NCBI GenBank assembly: GCA_008694505.1
Contig: VZDJ01000623.1
Coordinates: forward strand, 9,181,112 to 9,245,111
Length of the DNA stretch: 64,000 nt
From: Cyanoderma ruficeps
Taxonomy: Eukaryota; Chordata; Aves; Passeriformes; Timaliidae
Direction of reading: 5' to 3'
A program made the translations under genes and the position numbers. The notes below the pieces were generated by a model. The model ran no database searches and was not told the origin of the DNA. It was given only the letters and a program-made list of their open reading frames with translations. Below, piece by piece: positions 14,420-29,189 of this stretch; position 1 is the stretch's first letter, and each line of letters begins with the position of its first letter.

Positions 14420-14926
14420 TGATTTTTAAATATGTTCTTATGTTTATTATACTTTGCTACTCCATTCTCCTAAAATGGTGGCCTCAGGAAAAGCTGCTTT
14501 GGCAGGCAATTGCAAAGATTCCTGTGGAGAGGAAGTGAAAAGACTGGGCATACAAACAACGGCTGCTGCCACGTTCAAAGCACTGGGGAGAGTTCATAGA
14601 GCAAAATGCAGTCCTAAGTAAATGGGTTTCAGGCAATTTCAGTGTTAAGATAACATCATTAAGAGTAGAACAGATTGTGCTCAAACCCTGCTGTTTATAA
14701 TTAACACATTGCTTCCAAATACTCCAGGGTCCCTGGTAAATAGTCCTCTGCTCAGATCCACCCAGACCAATCAGAGTATTTTCATCAGGTTCCATGCTGG
14801 GCCAGCACCTGTTTAGACAAATCCGAAAGAGCCAAAATACTCTTCTTTCTGGCCAGCTAAGTAGAGAGATGAACACAGCTTGCCTTAGTCATTGTCACAG
14901 TGTCCATATGGCTGTGAAGCTTGTTT
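14420..14926 (-). other. ORC5: Probable ORC5 3' untranslated region
   Basis: This is sequence between the ORC5 stop codon and the nearest good AATAAA. The 130-codon minus-strand open frame inside it (14484-14876) shows no protein similarity I recognise and is best explained as chance. The left limit is estimated from the poly(A) signal and is uncertain. Confidence 0.6.
14443..14448 (-). promoter_or_regulatory. ORC5: Candidate ORC5 poly(A) signal AATAAA
   Basis: The plus-strand 'tttatt' gives AATAAA on the minus strand, about 480 bases after the ORC5 stop codon. Cleavage would be expected 10-30 bases further left, near 14415-14430. Another AATAAA-like motif lies further left around 14200, so longer 3' ends are possible. 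Confidence 0.6.
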
Positions 14927-14972
14927 TCACAAGAAATCGTACAAGTACTTTATTATGTCGAAGTTCACGGTC
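14927..14972 (-). CDS. ORC5: ORC5 terminal coding exon with stop codon
   Basis: The minus strand reads an acceptor 'ttgtttatag', then one base completing an Arg codon, then TVNFDIIKYLYDFL and TGA. This is the extreme C terminus of origin recognition complex subunit 5, essentially as in mammals. ORC5 is a core subunit of the nuclear ORC that marks replication origins and helps load the MCM2-7 helicase. The exon has 46 coding bases (1 base, 14 codons, stop). It joins in phase with the exon at 18436-18548, whose final two bases CG plus this exon's first G make CGG (Arg). The exon continues left as 3' UTR. Confidence 0.96.
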
Positions 14973-17900
14973 CTATAAACAAAAACACAGTATATTAGAG
15001 CAATCATCTTAACAGTGCTAAGACTTTAACCTGTTTGAGACAGCACATGCAGGACATTCTGCACAATCAAAATCAAGCAATACTCCAAAAGAAATGCAAG
15101 CAAGGATTAATGAATTTTTCACTTCTCTCATTATTTACAATACCTCTCTTCTCATTATTGAAACTTTGTAAAATTCTAGAAAAGAAATACAGCAACTTCC
15201 TAGTAAAGAAAGGAAGTCTCTTATTTCAATAATGAAACAGTAAAAATACAACCATATTCCTAAGATTATATTTTTGTATGGCAAACTTGATGTTCTAGTT
15301 GGTGATGCAAAGCAACAACCTTTTATGCTATTGAATGTTTTGTTCATCTCTCAAACCACCTGTTTAAGCACGTACTACGTAACTCCTTCATCTGTACTCA
15401 TTTGGAGCCTGCGTTCTTTCAGTCTGTGTTCATAGCTAAATTTGAAAAGTCCAAGAATGCCAATCAATGGGATAGAAGATTTTAATGTACACTTTTGTAC
15501 TTTAATGGCAGGCAAAATGAAACAGCAGTAGAATAAAACATATAATTATTTTTTTTGTCTCTAAACTCATTCTTCTATACAATCCAACACTCAGACTTTA
15601 GGGTTTACTGTTTGAATAAATAATGCAAATTACTGCATATAATGACAAGTATAAAATTAAAAGGGTTTTTTTTTTAAGTATTCAATGATGCAAAAATAAC
15701 TGCTAACAATACTAAGTGAGACTAGCTAGCTGAATTTTTATTTGTTGGGCTACAATCATTTAATATTCTCTGTTCATGCCTCAGCCTGTAACCCACTTTT
15801 CAAAAAGTTTTTATAAAACATCATTTTGGACAGAGAAAAAGTTTAGAAATCCCCAAGATACTAACAGGAAATACTCTACTGGAGTCTATTTACTAACCCA
15901 GTGACAAATTTAAAGACATTAATTGCCACTGTTAAGATTTGCAAGACATTGTGTCATTCAAAACAAGTGCTTTAATTACAAGGCTTTCCACAGAAACAAA
16001 ATCATACACACTAACAAATGCTGACCTTATCAACTAAATGAAACAGAATTGTCCTGTCATAACAACTGGGTTTATTACAGACTCTCTGAAAAGACCCATT
16101 ATATTCAATAAACACTAAGAGAGCCCTACTTCAGCTGGAGAAAATTTAGGAACTTAGGTTTAAAATTCTTGAACCAGAAATTATTTCTAACAAAGAAACA
16201 TCTACCTATCTTCAGCTAAACGTTTTACTACTATGCAGTAAAAACCAGAGATGTTTCCACAAAGACTGAGGATATGCCACATAATAGAGCCAGACATGTG
16301 GTTCTGCAGCAATAAAGAGTGACTGAACTTCAGCAGTTACCACGTTAAAAGCCATCAGGAAGAGATACAAGTTTTTTACTCTTTCCCAAAAAGAGGTGGC
16401 TTTTTTTTTAGTGCAAACTTCACTTTTGCTTAAAAAACACAGAAAATGAAATGACAATCTGAACAGCTTGAACGGGGGTGGGGAGGGAGCACCCTTTTCT
16501 GTCCCATTCTTTGCACTCCTCAGCCTTCCATTAGGAAATATGCTTGAGTAGCAAGGCTGAGATGGTAACAAGGCTGACGTATCTGAAGATTTTAGTGACT
16601 AACAAACTTATTTTAGTACTATTGCAGTAGCAGAGAAAGAAGAATCAGAAGATGGGCTGGTTACTTGGTATGCATTTTGGCTGAAATTGCAAAGTAGTTC
16701 TGTGTGACAAATACAACCAAAACTACTGCACAGACAGAAAATGAAATTTCTCTAAACCACAGAAGATCCCCTTCATCCTATAGCTAGTAGCCCTACCCAG
16801 GGAAGACAGAAGGTCTTTTATAATGAATTCATGAAACCATCTCTTTTTACGAATCATCCTCCTCTAAGATTTACTAAATACTGTGGGCTGAGAAGGGTAT
16901 TTTATTAAAAATTGTAACAAAGGATCAAAGCAAGATTTTAAAACAGGGAGAAACAGGAGAAAAGCAGAACAGGCCAACTTTAAATTCTATGCATCAAATT
17001 TAAATAGCTCTATCTAGGTAGCAAAGACCTGCAAACTATGTGGAAGAGGAGGAAAAAGAACTGCTTTTTTCCTCATAACATGTAGGAAAAGTCAGTTTGG
17101 ATACATATATATGTATATACATACATACATACATACTAAGGAAAGCATATATACACACTACAGGATAGCAAGCTAAAACACTGCACCATGCACTGAGGTT
17201 TGAAGTGACAGTGTCTTTGACAACTACTTTCTCCAGTAAGCATGAGCTGCATGGCACAAGTTTTGGTCCTGTTTTCTGGCCTTCTCTACCTTCCAGCAAT
17301 TGGAATGCAGTCACTGAAACTTCTAAGTATGTCAAAGTTGCAAGGAAAGGGCTGTCAAAGAATCCCAATTCAAGGATACATCCAATGTATAACTGTATAC
17401 ACAATGATCCATGTTGCTGAGCAGATGGTCTGCTGTGCTTGGTTCCAGGGGGAGCTTTTTCAGGGCATCACTCACAAGTGACTTTACTGCCCGGAATAGC
17501 AAACTGACATAGCAAAGCTGTGGAGGTCCTGACAGTGTGGTCTGGCCAGACCTGAGCCAGACAAAGTTTCGTACTATGGCCTGTCCAACTGAAAATTGAA
17601 ATTAGTCTATCTGTTGCATTTACTGACAAGGCTACTGCACATTTAATAGCTCAGGAGAGCAACATGTGCGCTGAATTTATGGAATACAGCCTACACCTCA
17701 GGTCTCTCTGAAGTCCCACATTACAGAGAAGAGTTGGCCTTGAGAACATTTCTCCCTTTTGACGCGTCATTTCTGGGCTCTGTTCTGGTTGTAGACTGTT
17801 TATCCAAGACTTGCTAATAAGGTGGCAGCAACAGATAAAATATGAGCTATAGGCCTGATTGTTGCCTTTGTATTGCATGTATTTCTGTCTGCAAATTATT

Positions 17901-18435
17901 GCCATCTCTCCTGATGGATCTCAAACTGTTCTCAGACTTCATGACCGAAGGCTCTGGATGAACAAAGATGCTGATGTACCTACAGCCACTTACTGAATTA
18001 GCTTGCATCAATAACAGATCCCGTAAGACAGTCTATGTGCAAAAATTCTTACAACCTATGTAGTTTTTTATATCATATGCACAACAACACTGTTAAGAAC
18101 CAAATATAATTTCAGATTCAAACACCATAATGTGCTTTTTGGTAATGAAATGGACTGACATTTTAGAGCAGTATTTTCACATGAAGTCCCTGACCTTTAT
18201 TAAGCACCAAGACAGTGTGCCACTGTAACATTTCCCTTTATCAAAACAGGAATGGACTATACTTACCTTGGGTACAACATTTTTCATAAATAACACGACT
18301 TACTCAGCCATTCTTAGAAAACAATCACAGGTTTTCTATTCTGGTCTGCAAAGAGCTATTGACTGAGCAATTACTTGGTCTGAAGTCTCTTTCAAGTTAG
18401 CACATGCAACAGTAAGTGAACTCTAACAGGCTTAC
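14973..18435 (-). other. ORC5: ORC5 last intron (about 3.5 kb)
   Basis: It is bounded by a GTAAGC donor at its right end and a pyrimidine-rich TTTATAG acceptor at its left end. Apart from the ATAC microsatellite at 17101-17136 I see no gene or clear mobile element. Open frames at 16212-16571 and 17036-17404 have no recognisable product. Confidence 0.85.
17101..17136. repeat. (ATAC)n / AT microsatellite
   Basis: An alternating 'atatatatgtatatac' run is followed by five perfect ATAC units. It is a simple sequence repeat within an ORC5 intron and likely polymorphic in length. Confidence 0.9.
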
Positions 18436-18548
18436 CGGGCAATAGCTCTGATGAAGTCCAGAGATACAGTACATTTGTATCGTGGTCCATCAAGCTGGTC
18501 ATTCTGGCCAACCATGGATAACAGCTGCAGTGTCACAAGAGAGGTGAT
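18436..18548 (-). CDS. ORC5: ORC5 penultimate coding exon
   Basis: The minus strand reads acceptor 'cttgcccatag', then 37 codons ([20 protein letters not shown], then [17 protein letters not shown]), then CG and the donor GTAAGC. It is highly similar to the ORC5 C-terminal region, where ORC1-5 subunits carry a winged-helix-type domain after the AAA+ core. The exon has 113 bases. It starts in phase 0 after the CAG that ends exon 51998-52108 and ends with two bases completed by the terminal exon. The stretch 'SMVGQND' differs slightly from the mammalian sequence as I know it, but the frame is intact. Confidence 0.97.
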
Positions 18549-21500
18549 CTATGGGCAAGAGACATTAGCAATGTTAGTCATTTTTGTTAACACAAATAGC
18601 AGTGGCCAATTTACTGGGTTTTTTTGTTTTGTTGTTTTTTTGTGTTTTGGTTTGTTTTTTTTACATTTGGCATAATTCCCGTTTCTCTCTGGAAAGTTAC
18701 TCCTACTTGCTCATTGTTCACTTCCATGTAGCTCTGCAGCTAGAAAACCCAGGAATGTACATACATCTTGCCATTACATTTTCAGCACTAGCAGTGATAG
18801 ACACATGATAAACCTTTCATCCTTCATATCAAAAGTTATCCTGGAGTTTTGATCAGAGGAACAGAAATAATAGGCATGAGCTGAGCATTTCCCAAATCTC
18901 TGCCGGACAATCAGGAGAGCCTAGGATTTTCTTTCCTTTATCCTTGAAGATCGTCTTTTGAACTTTCCCACTCAAAGTTGGATATTCCTGTGCCAGATCA
19001 TATCACGTTTTGAACAGATGGATTATCACTCTACTCCAGATAAAAAGGAATTTGAAAGTTGGAAAGAAAAGGTTGGAAGACTGAATGCTTAAAAAGAGCA
19101 GGGCCTGAGTGGAGAGAAATTTGCCTACAAACGCACGTACAGTGTCTTGACAGAGCCATTGATTATTTTACCAAAATAACAATGTACCAGCACACTTATT
19201 CACTCTGCTCCTCCAGTTGATGGCTGTGGAACCACTGAAGTGCAGTCATGGGGTGTCACCACTGAAAACAACCAGCCCATTCTGACTCAGAAGAGACATT
19301 GTAGTGATTCCACTGTTTCCCTATCTCCTCCCCGATACCAGGGAAAGAAAGAGGCAAAAGCAGAAAAGAAAAATTTTCCCTGACCTTTGCAATAGGTACC
19401 ACTGACAATTCAGGGCAATGAGGTTACATTCTGTGACAAACTGGTATCTGGCCACAGGTTTCGGTTTCAAAAAACCAGCCAACCATTACCTACTTCTGAG
19501 TAATGATAATAGGACAGTAAGGAATTTCTCAAGAATAAGTACATCAGGAAAGAAAGTGTCAATTCAAACATTCAAGGAAGCACATTGCTATAAAGAACAT
19601 CAGCAAGTTCTTACCAGTATCAATAAAAAACCAGTTCTAACTCAGTAATAATCCCACTCTTTTGCTGAAAGTACACTTGGTTTTCAAATTTGTGACAGTG
19701 CTTGTAGGAGGTAGGAATAATATAATAGAAAAAAATGACACCTACCTGTGGAGAATACTTAATTCACATCTATAAATTACATGATTTATCAAATTTTAGC
19801 ATTGACAAAAATTCAAGAAAATTGAACTCAGTATACAGCAAATAGCTCAAACTCCAGTTCATGAATCACTTTGCATGTATCACTGAACTGAGATAAACCT
19901 CAAACTTGTTTGATTTTATATTCTTAAAATACTCATGAGAGTACGTTTTTCTCTGTTCTTCATTCAACAAAGTTCATTATGGAGGAATCTGCTGTAACAA
20001 TTGCACCCAGGTGCATCAATACTGGCAAATCACTTCTGCACTACACACTTGCAGCCAGTGGCACATTCAGAAATCACCAGTGAAGGAACAGCAGAAGGGT
20101 TCTTTAAAGTTCCTTATGAACACAGAAAGTCGCACAGTTTGGAGTAGAATCCATCTCAGTTTTATGTGGGATATAAAACTGACCTTGCTGCTACATTACA
20201 AATGCTCCAGCAATACTTCAACAAATTGTATATTTTCTTTTCCAACTAGCATCAAATGCTCTGCACGTAACACAAGGTCAGCAATGTAAAACTCCTTACT
20301 AAAGGCTGACTCAAGAAACCTGAATTAGCATCAGACTGGACATCAAGTTTCATTAATGTTCTTGACTAAAGAAATTAACTCAAAGACTCCATATACAATA
20401 TTACAAGACAAATAAAGCTACTGATCATCGGAGTAACAAACTTATTTAGGAAACTGCAATCTTTAAACTTGTTTCTTTCACAGCACTAAATAAATGTCAT
20501 CACAGGAAAGCCAGTGCAGAAACAGCTAGTCCTGACCCTGAGACCACTTAAAAAGACAACTGTAGAGAGAACTGCCATTTTCAATTCATGCAGGCAAGAT
20601 ACAGTTTTATCTCCAAAGATGCTCAGCAGAGACAAAGAGAAAGAAATATATATATAACGGGAGTAAGTAAGGACCAGCTTTCCTACAGACAGCTAAATGT
20701 TAGAAGCTAGAATACCTAACTTCTTAGTCTCTGGAGTGGAATTTAACATGTAGTAGTTACATATGCCTGGCCTGTACATGGAGAAATGCAGAGATCTCCT
20801 AAGGACAGGTCCAAAAGCTTGCCTGCTGAGGGGGCAGCAGCCTGGAGCTTTGTTTTGCACAGCTTTTTCAGTGGGTTCAGGGAGAATCACAGCCAGCAAG
20901 GGAGTTCAAAAAGCAATGACTTCTTAATTTTTTCTTGCTTTATACAATATAGCAGGAGAGTTCTGCTGCTGTTAGCCACAGAAATGGACAAGACACCTAT
21001 TTTGTGCAATAAATTGATAGAAGACTGAATTGTGGTAGATGCAGAATTATTAAGTTTCCCTAACATTCTGTGCTGAAACTAGACCCAATAAATAAAAGAA
21101 GACTGTCTTCACCAAACGGTTCAGAAGTCTTCTGGGACACAGAAGGTTCAAATCCTTTCTGACACAAGAGGCTTGAGCACCTGTACTGAACATCTGACAG
21201 ATAATGGGTGGGAGCAAAGGAAGGAAGAAGAAAAAACCATGTATGGTATTAAATCATCACCAGATCTAACTTGCACTCTAACTGCTTCTGAAACTGAGCT
21301 ATTTTGCATAAAATTGCAGTCTCTCTGAGCCTACCTAGGGCATTCACCTGGTAAAGCAGGATACAGTGGAATGAACCGGGTTTAAGACAGCGTATTTGCA
21401 GCAGAATTTCAGAATTCACCAATATTCATGTCCTGTTAACTCATAAGTTCCAGGTGCCACCTATAACCTAAGCACTGAAAAACAACTATTATTTCAAAAG

Positions 21501-24500
21501 TTCAGGTACTGGAAAACTTCAGAGACAGTATATTCTTAAATTAAGACACATCAAAAGTTCGAAACACAGATGGGAAAAATATGAATGCAATGCCAAACTA
21601 ATTGTATGTCTTAGCCAAAAATACACCACTGCTTTTGAAATACTTTTTAACCTTTTTTTTTAATCTCATGGGTACAGTGGCTCTATTTCATTATCACAAA
21701 AGCTTGAGAAGAAACATCTGGCAAGAAGAGACTAGAAACAAGCCAGAAAAACTGTGTGGGTGATATAAGAAAGGATATTTATTGAGAATCTTTTGAACAA
21801 AAGAAATTACAGTTGAAAGAAATATTCTACAGGTATTTGTAAAATTACTTAAATTGGTGATGATTTAATACTAGCAAAAGTTAATAATTAAATGAAATTT
21901 TCTACAGGAATAACAAGAAAATCTGAAAAAAAACCCCAAACATAGTGATCTGAAAGGTGTAGAGAAGCAGGTTTTACCAGTATGTTTAATAATAAGTGAT
22001 GATGGAACTTGCTTTGAAATGTATTTGTGTGAGAAACCAGAATTCCAATGCTGCTGAAATCTTGCATCCAAGGTGAGAATAATCATAAAAACACAGCAGA
22101 TAATTGTTCCCAGAAGGAAATAACCACTCAGATTGCTTCAGGAGATTCGTTGGTCAAACATGGACATTGAAACCTCTGGAACAAACAAACAAGCCACAAG
22201 CCATCCTATAAGGCAGCTTTTTTCCTATCAGCTTGGACTAACAGATGGGCCTTGCATCATTCCCCAAGCAGACACAAAGACTGGCTTTGTGAGCACATGG
22301 CTGTGTGGAAGTGAGAAGAATTCCAGAAGCAAAGGCTGTCTGCTGAGAAAGGGCAGGCTCTTCCCAAGGACACTACAAGAAACCAGAAAATAATCATTGA
22401 GGTGCAAAACACGAGCAGATTATAACCCATGACACAGGGAAATGCGTTGTTAGTTTGGGTAAGCAATGACAGACTACCTAGGAAAGAGTCTGGACAAAGC
22501 GTGGGACATATCTCAAACCCATAGGAAAAAACTAAGCAGAAAATGATGTTGACGATTTGGGGTGGAGGGGAAGCTGTTTCCTCAGAGATGTGATTAAAAT
22601 CTCACCAAGTGTACATTTTAAACTGGACTAGAAAAATATTAATGAAAGGAGGAACAATTTCAAACCAACAGAAACACACTAGATGATCTGTGCGTTTTTT
22701 TCCATCTTCACAGTTTATAATATTCAATTATCTGTCCCAAGATGTAAAATTAATTCTAACTCTTCAGTCTGGCTTACTGTCACATACAGGTTCTGAACAT
22801 CAAGCATATCAAGAAACTAAGAACTTTGCATATTCAGCACCATCAGACAAGGGTACTACGTTCTTTCACAGCCACATGAATGGTGCTTTGCAGCACCATC
22901 ATCCCATGGCTCTCAAGGCCTGTGCACTTGATCAAAACCTACCACTGCCAGCAGTCACATTCAGGCACATGGAAAAACCTCTGCTATGCAACAAGGCACT
23001 TGGAACACTCCACACCATTTACAAAACACATTTCAGTCAAAATGACTGTGCAGTACTCTCCTGGAGTTAAATTCAATGACCCTAGCACAAATTATGTGGG
23101 CAAAAAAAAACCTGCTCAAAATTATTTCAATGAAAATTATAGCCAGATTATGCTCATATGTCAGCCTTGTTCGAAAAGCTCACACAGAAAGATAACCATA
23201 GAACATTACAACTATATGTATTTAAGACAGCAATTGACCAAAATTGTTTTTATAAAAATTATTAAAAATAAATCAACATTTTTCTGAATGCTTGTACAAA
23301 ACAATCAGGTTTTGAAACTCAGTTACATTTTGTACAAGGCTTTTAATGCATGAAAAAAATACAACAGGAAGGACACCCCTCCAGATTACTTAGAGCCTTC
23401 AAGCCTGCAGTTAAACATTCATTACAACATGCTTCATGAATATTTGCATTTGATGTCTTTCTTTGTCCCAGATTAGTTTGGTGTTTTTATGTGTCCGTCA
23501 CATAAGTATTATTTCATTATTTTGTGTTGAGTCTCCAGGACCTTGATTTCATTTCACTCAAGGCAAGTCTATGTGATTTACAGATTTAAACAAGTGACTC
23601 CATTCACTTTTTCAAAGCTTTATCATATCAGTGATTCAGTCTTTAATAAGACATCCAAACTTCCGTTAGCCTCTAAAAGACAATCCAGAAGAAATGTTTA
23701 TTTACCCTCAAGTACATGACCTTGACTTTCTTGCTGCTAAACCCATTCAGCTTGTATCATACTCACCACCTAAAAGATTTTTCTTATGTCTCTTCAGAAC
23801 AGGAAATTTTACTAAGCCCAAGGCACATAACACTGAATTTTACTAGAAAATTCTTCCGGTTTTTACTCTACAGGTCATTAGAGCCCTTCTCACACAACAT
23901 TTTCTCCATTGTATAATCACTGTTCACCACCTCTGCCTTATTCTACTTGGTCTTACCTTTTGTGTCCCATTTACACCAAATGATGATTAACAAGAAACAG
24001 CTGCAATTTCATACACTTAATCAAGGGATAAATGTGCATATTTTACCTTTTTTCCTTTCCCCCTCCTCTTTCTGCACCACTCCACCCTCTCCAGTCTTTG
24101 AGACCACAGAACACCTTTCTGCATACTAGAAGCTGCCTTATCTCTAGACCATTCTTCTACAACCGGCCTCCCTTGTGGCTTTTCTCTTCGATCTCAAGAG
24201 AAGCAAATGTATTTTTCTGTTTCAAGAAGACACTTCCTACCCTTGCTCTATTAATTTTTTAGAATATTTTCTCTGCAATTAGCAGTCCGTATTCCAGGGT
24301 TTGTTTAGTGACTCTCTCTAGCTGAAAATCTGGACTCATCAATGCAGCTTCCTTTCAACTCTTCTCTGTACTTTCTCATTATCTCTACTCCTCACATATT
24401 CTCTTCCCAAAAATGCGATTTAAAAAAACAACAAAAACAAAACATACTGTATTTTTTTCTAAAACGGGGACACTGAATCAAGATCCAGGAATCATCCCCG

Positions 24501-27500
24501 AAAACAGAAAAGCCGATTTTAAAAAGCAAATAAGAAATCCAGAAAGAAGTATTCTTCATCCAAAGTTGTAGTTCATCTGTAACACACTTTGTCTCTGAAA
24601 AGTCAGTGCAGTGGTAGAGTTTTGAGGAGTTTAGAAAGCCACTGGGCACGTCCATGGAAGCAAATAAAACCATGGGCTGCTGAATGCAAAGAACATCACC
24701 TCTGTGGCGAGATGTAAGCCACAGGTAATGAGAAGTTGTAACATACACAGACTACGCTCATCCTCTGCTTTCTGGTCTGAGATTTTCCTGCTCATTTCAT
24801 ACTGCTTAGAAGTAGTCAGACAGTTTTACTGTCTAAGAAGTAAAACAGTGGGTAAGCCCACTTTTGGTCCAACTTTATGTGCCTGCTGTGAAGCATTCAT
24901 CAAAGATAAGGTACATCATCTGCATCTTCTACGTCCTACCACGCTGTTCCCCCTTTTAGCCTTCCCTTGGGCCTCTGCAAGGGCTCTCTCACTATTAATT
25001 ACTGTATTCTCCCCATACTTTCCAGTCTTTATAAAAACAAAAAAATCCACTTGATAAAAATCCAGCTTCCCACACCATCTCCTGAAAACCTTCCTAATAT
25101 CTCAAAAGCATTTGTACAGATTAGCTTTGCCCACAAATTGCTACAGTAACATCACTTTTTAAATGCGGTTCAATAATTTATTCATTTGGGAACTATTATT
25201 AAAGGAATCTTTCAAAGTGTTAATGAATTTGCTTTCTCTTCATTATTTTTATTCACTATAGAAATTAAGAAAAAGCTCTTTTTTTTCTCTCTCTCAGCAC
25301 ATTTACTTAAGCATTAATCAATTTGCCTAATAAGAAGGAAAATAAAAGGCAGTTCACAACACTCTCTGCCTCGCTCTGCTCATCAACTTTAAAAAGAAGT
25401 ATAAAAACTCTACAGAGTGATGCATGGATAAATCAGTATTTCTGAGTCAGTTCCCTCACTTTGAGGATCAATTAAAGTACTTCACAAAGGCATGAAAGGC
25501 ACACTAGAAATTTGCTTAATGTGGTATTTTCTAAAAGGATCAAATTATTTTCTGTACCTGAGGATTATTTGGAAATATTTTCAGAATTTTGTTAAGACCC
25601 CTGGAAGCGATGACAGGAATTAATTTTGATATTCAAACCCAAGATGTGAATGCATCTGCAATCTGTTGAAGATGCGTGCACTTAATTTACTCCATAACAA
25701 CCAGGAAACACATAACTCTTAAGTAGAAGGACTACAGATACAAGTTACAGACAGCTAATTCAAAAGCACTCCCCTTTCTAGTTCATACTTCCAAAATCTG
25801 AGAAACTGAAGATGCTAACAGATGGTCAAAGGAACACTTGGGGAATGATGTTTACAGTTAATTTGATTACTTAAGTCAGGTAGCTTCACAAAGTGGACCC
25901 CAGACAAAGGCTGGCTATTTTTCAATGCACAGGCAATAGCCAACAGAAGTATCTTCTGCCATACCTTCATTCATTTTTGCATCAGAGGTCTTTTTCAGGC
26001 CTTTTTAGGCAAGGTTTTTTACAAGCTGAGGAAAGCAACACAAAGACTGTTTTCCAAAAGTAAACCTTTGTGCAACTGACCAAGCATATAACTTTAATTC
26101 CACAAATCTAGAAAATTTTGCCTTTTTTCCTCCCTTTCATTTATTACATCAGTCCCACAATGGCAACATTTCTAGATATTGCACGTCAAGGTCTATTAAG
26201 AACAGGAAAATAGTAACGTTAGAAATACTGCCTAGTATTGGACTAGATAGATAGGACTTGATACATTTACAGAAGGCTCCTAAATTTTAATGCTATTTCA
26301 GTAAATATAGAACTGTGTACACAGAGTTACCAGCCTCTTACTGCTATATGAAGAAGTTCTATTTGTAAACACAGTTTTGCATTAAAAAATGATTCAAGCA
26401 ATTAGGACTTCAAACCTGTCCTAAGGAAAATAATCAGTCTTTTGTACTTGGCAAGAGCAGAAATAGTGGAATTAAAAGAGATTGCTTAGAATCAGATGTT
26501 TGGGAGTATCTCCTAAGTCTAAACTACCTTGCTTTTTCCAAGAAAAAAAGAAGATATTCAGTGTGTCTCTAACTACAGTATATTTTTGAATAATTATGAT
26601 AATTAAGTGTTTAAAGAGTATTGATCCAAATATATCAAGAAACCAGATATTAAGAATTATTTCATTAAAATAACCAGGAATATTTGACCCAAATACTTCT
26701 GAAATACAGATCTCAGGCATTTCAACCACAAGAATAGAAAAATGGTAAAATACACTGTAGTCCCAAATGGAAGACAGCTCTGAAAAATAACAATTTAAAA
26801 ATACAGTGATTTTAAATCTTGAGATTGTTAAAAGAGACACTCCAGAGTAGCATGATGCTTCTCAGCTACTCAGGAGATGCACTGCAGAAGACTGCAATCA
26901 GCTCCATATTCACTGCAACTGGATAAACTCTGCAAATTGTAATGGTTCTATGATAGGAATAAATAGTAGCAAAAACAAAAATAGAAACAACTTGTATCAA
27001 TTGCTTAAGTGTGTAAGTACAACATGTTGGTACAAAACAAAGATCCTCCCTGGCCAAATCTGCTGCCTCTTGAAAGTACCAGCAATGGATGCTTAGGGAA
27101 GTGTGTAATAAAATTGTAAGGAGGAAAAATTTCCTGACATACTGGCTCCTAGTGTTCTTAACTTCAGAGACTTCAGTAATTAGGTATAAAATTGCTCACA
27201 AATAGGGATCCGACCTGTTGAAACATGACATTTCATGCTCCTCTTATATTGTCAAACTGGAGCTAAAAAAGATTGCTGATTTGTGACGTTAACGCACTCA
27301 TCAACACATTGGAGGAGAAATTTATTATAAGGCTGCACATCAGGAGATTAGAAATAAAAAAACTGCTAGCTCTCAGCAATATATGGCAGTCATAGTAGGT
27401 TTTATGCCATCCAACAGGGGAAAAGAAAAAACCCCAAATGTCTGATTTACTTTCATATAAGACAGTAATTAGAATTTGATTTGATAAGGGATGTCAGAGC

Positions 27501-28812
27501 ATAGATAAACCAAGAGCTACAAAGTTCTTGTACAACAGCAACTGAGAGGAACAGTTACACTTCTGTTTGGAACATTTCCCTAACAAAATCAGGACATTTA
27601 AGTTTAACATATTCCTGAACCTTTGTTTACAGATACCCTAAAGGAAAACAGACTAAAAACCAAGAATGAATGTAAGTCTCAGTTCCAGGTTGGAACTGAA
27701 CAAACTGTCACCACCCAGCACAAGAGAAGGGGGGCCTTGTGAAAGGCACTCTGTGCTGGTAGGAAATGGCTATCTCTGGAATCTTCCCTCTCTGAGCTTG
27801 CCAGGAAGCCAAATAGCCTCATGGAGAATATTCGACTCTTAATCAGTAAATCTATGGAATTTGGTTCTCACAGAAGTAAGGGAAAGACCAGGATGGAGAC
27901 TGTCACTCAAGAAGCCCTCTAGATGCTTGAAAACAAATATAACAAGCTCTGTTGTAATAGCACAAGGTGATGATTGTAATCTACAGTGAAAGTCTTGTTT
28001 TCATTAAAGAAATGAGTAAGTTTAGATATGCTGCAATAGAGGCTATAAATTCATAAGATACATTTCTAGAGAAGGCAAAGTGTTCACCCAACCATGAATT
28101 GAAAAGTCATAAAATATTAAAAATCTAGGTTCAATGACCCATTAAATATGTTAGATGCAACTTCAAAAGATACCTATAAATATCCTTATATCCCTTGCAT
28201 AGATCTACAAAGCAGTCAAAACTACCAGTTTTCCATCTCTTATTCAGTTATACTTGGGTTTATCACATAAAGAGCATGAAATATCACTATGTAAATCAAA
28301 AAACTGTTCTTCTAAGACAACACTTATTTTTATGCAGTTTCCATCACCCTTTAATGCAATGATGAAATTCTGCTAGTTATGCCATGTAGCACTTAGCTTT
28401 TCTAAGCTGGACAAAAACACTTTCTGACACTCCTGTCTGGCAGGCACATGTGTTGGGTAAAAAGCCAACCAAGGCAACTAATAAACTAGTGAATCAGCAT
28501 GCTGCCACAGCCATCAACAAGGCTGGTCAAGGATTAGTGAAAGGATATGTGGGAAGGGAATAACTGCTAAAGTGAAACGTTTCTTAGTAACAGTATGCAG
28601 CCAGTTAATATTTCTTCCGCCTTTATAGCATTCCAGGATAATTCTGTGTATTTAGACAGACAGAAACATTCAAAGACACAACCACTCCAATGAGTCCTAA
28701 AAACATCTTGCTATATATACAATGTGTTAAAATTTGTGTATTTAGCAAATATTGACTATACTGCTCCTACATAATTGCAAATCATTTATGGGACAGAGTC
28801 TAAAATAGTGAC

Positions 28813-29189
28813 ATGCTGAACAAGGCAATTTCCATGTCATTTGGGAGTGGAGTTGGGAAGGCACGTGGTGACATCACCTGTGGCTACAGTAACTTCTGGG
28901 GCAAAACACTCCAAGGACTTTGGCAGGGGCTTCCCAGAGTCAGGGAAACCCAAGAGAGAGCAGAGAGATCAGCAGGACCTGGCAGCTCGTGTGAGGGAGG
29001 CTGACATGGGGAGCCATGTCACCAGAGAACCTGAGGGAGATTTGAACAGCTCTAGGGAGCACAGTGAAAAGGGTGGGCAAACAGGACAGACAGGATGTGG
29101 CATGGCAGGAGATGGCAGGGCACTTTGTACAGCATTTCCTGTAGGCAAATGTGTAGGAGAGTGCAGCCATCTTCCTGGCTGCTGAGTCT
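28813..29189. other. Unassigned GC-richer segment next to a CR1 copy
   Basis: This stretch is noticeably richer in G+C than the intron around it and directly precedes a CR1 3' end in the same orientation. Overlapping open frames on both strands (for example 28841-29185 plus and 28969-29307 minus) give no recognisable protein. It could be a more upstream, diverged part of the same retrotransposon or unrelated unique sequence. I cannot decide by eye. Confidence 0.4.

Noticed and set aside
14484..14876. 130-codon minus-strand frame after the ORC5 stop
   Set aside because: It lies within the predicted 3' UTR and has no recognisable similarity.
16212..17404. Two minus-strand frames of about 120 codons in the last ORC5 intron
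   Set aside because: They have low-complexity or random-looking translations, and one overlaps the ATAC microsatellite.
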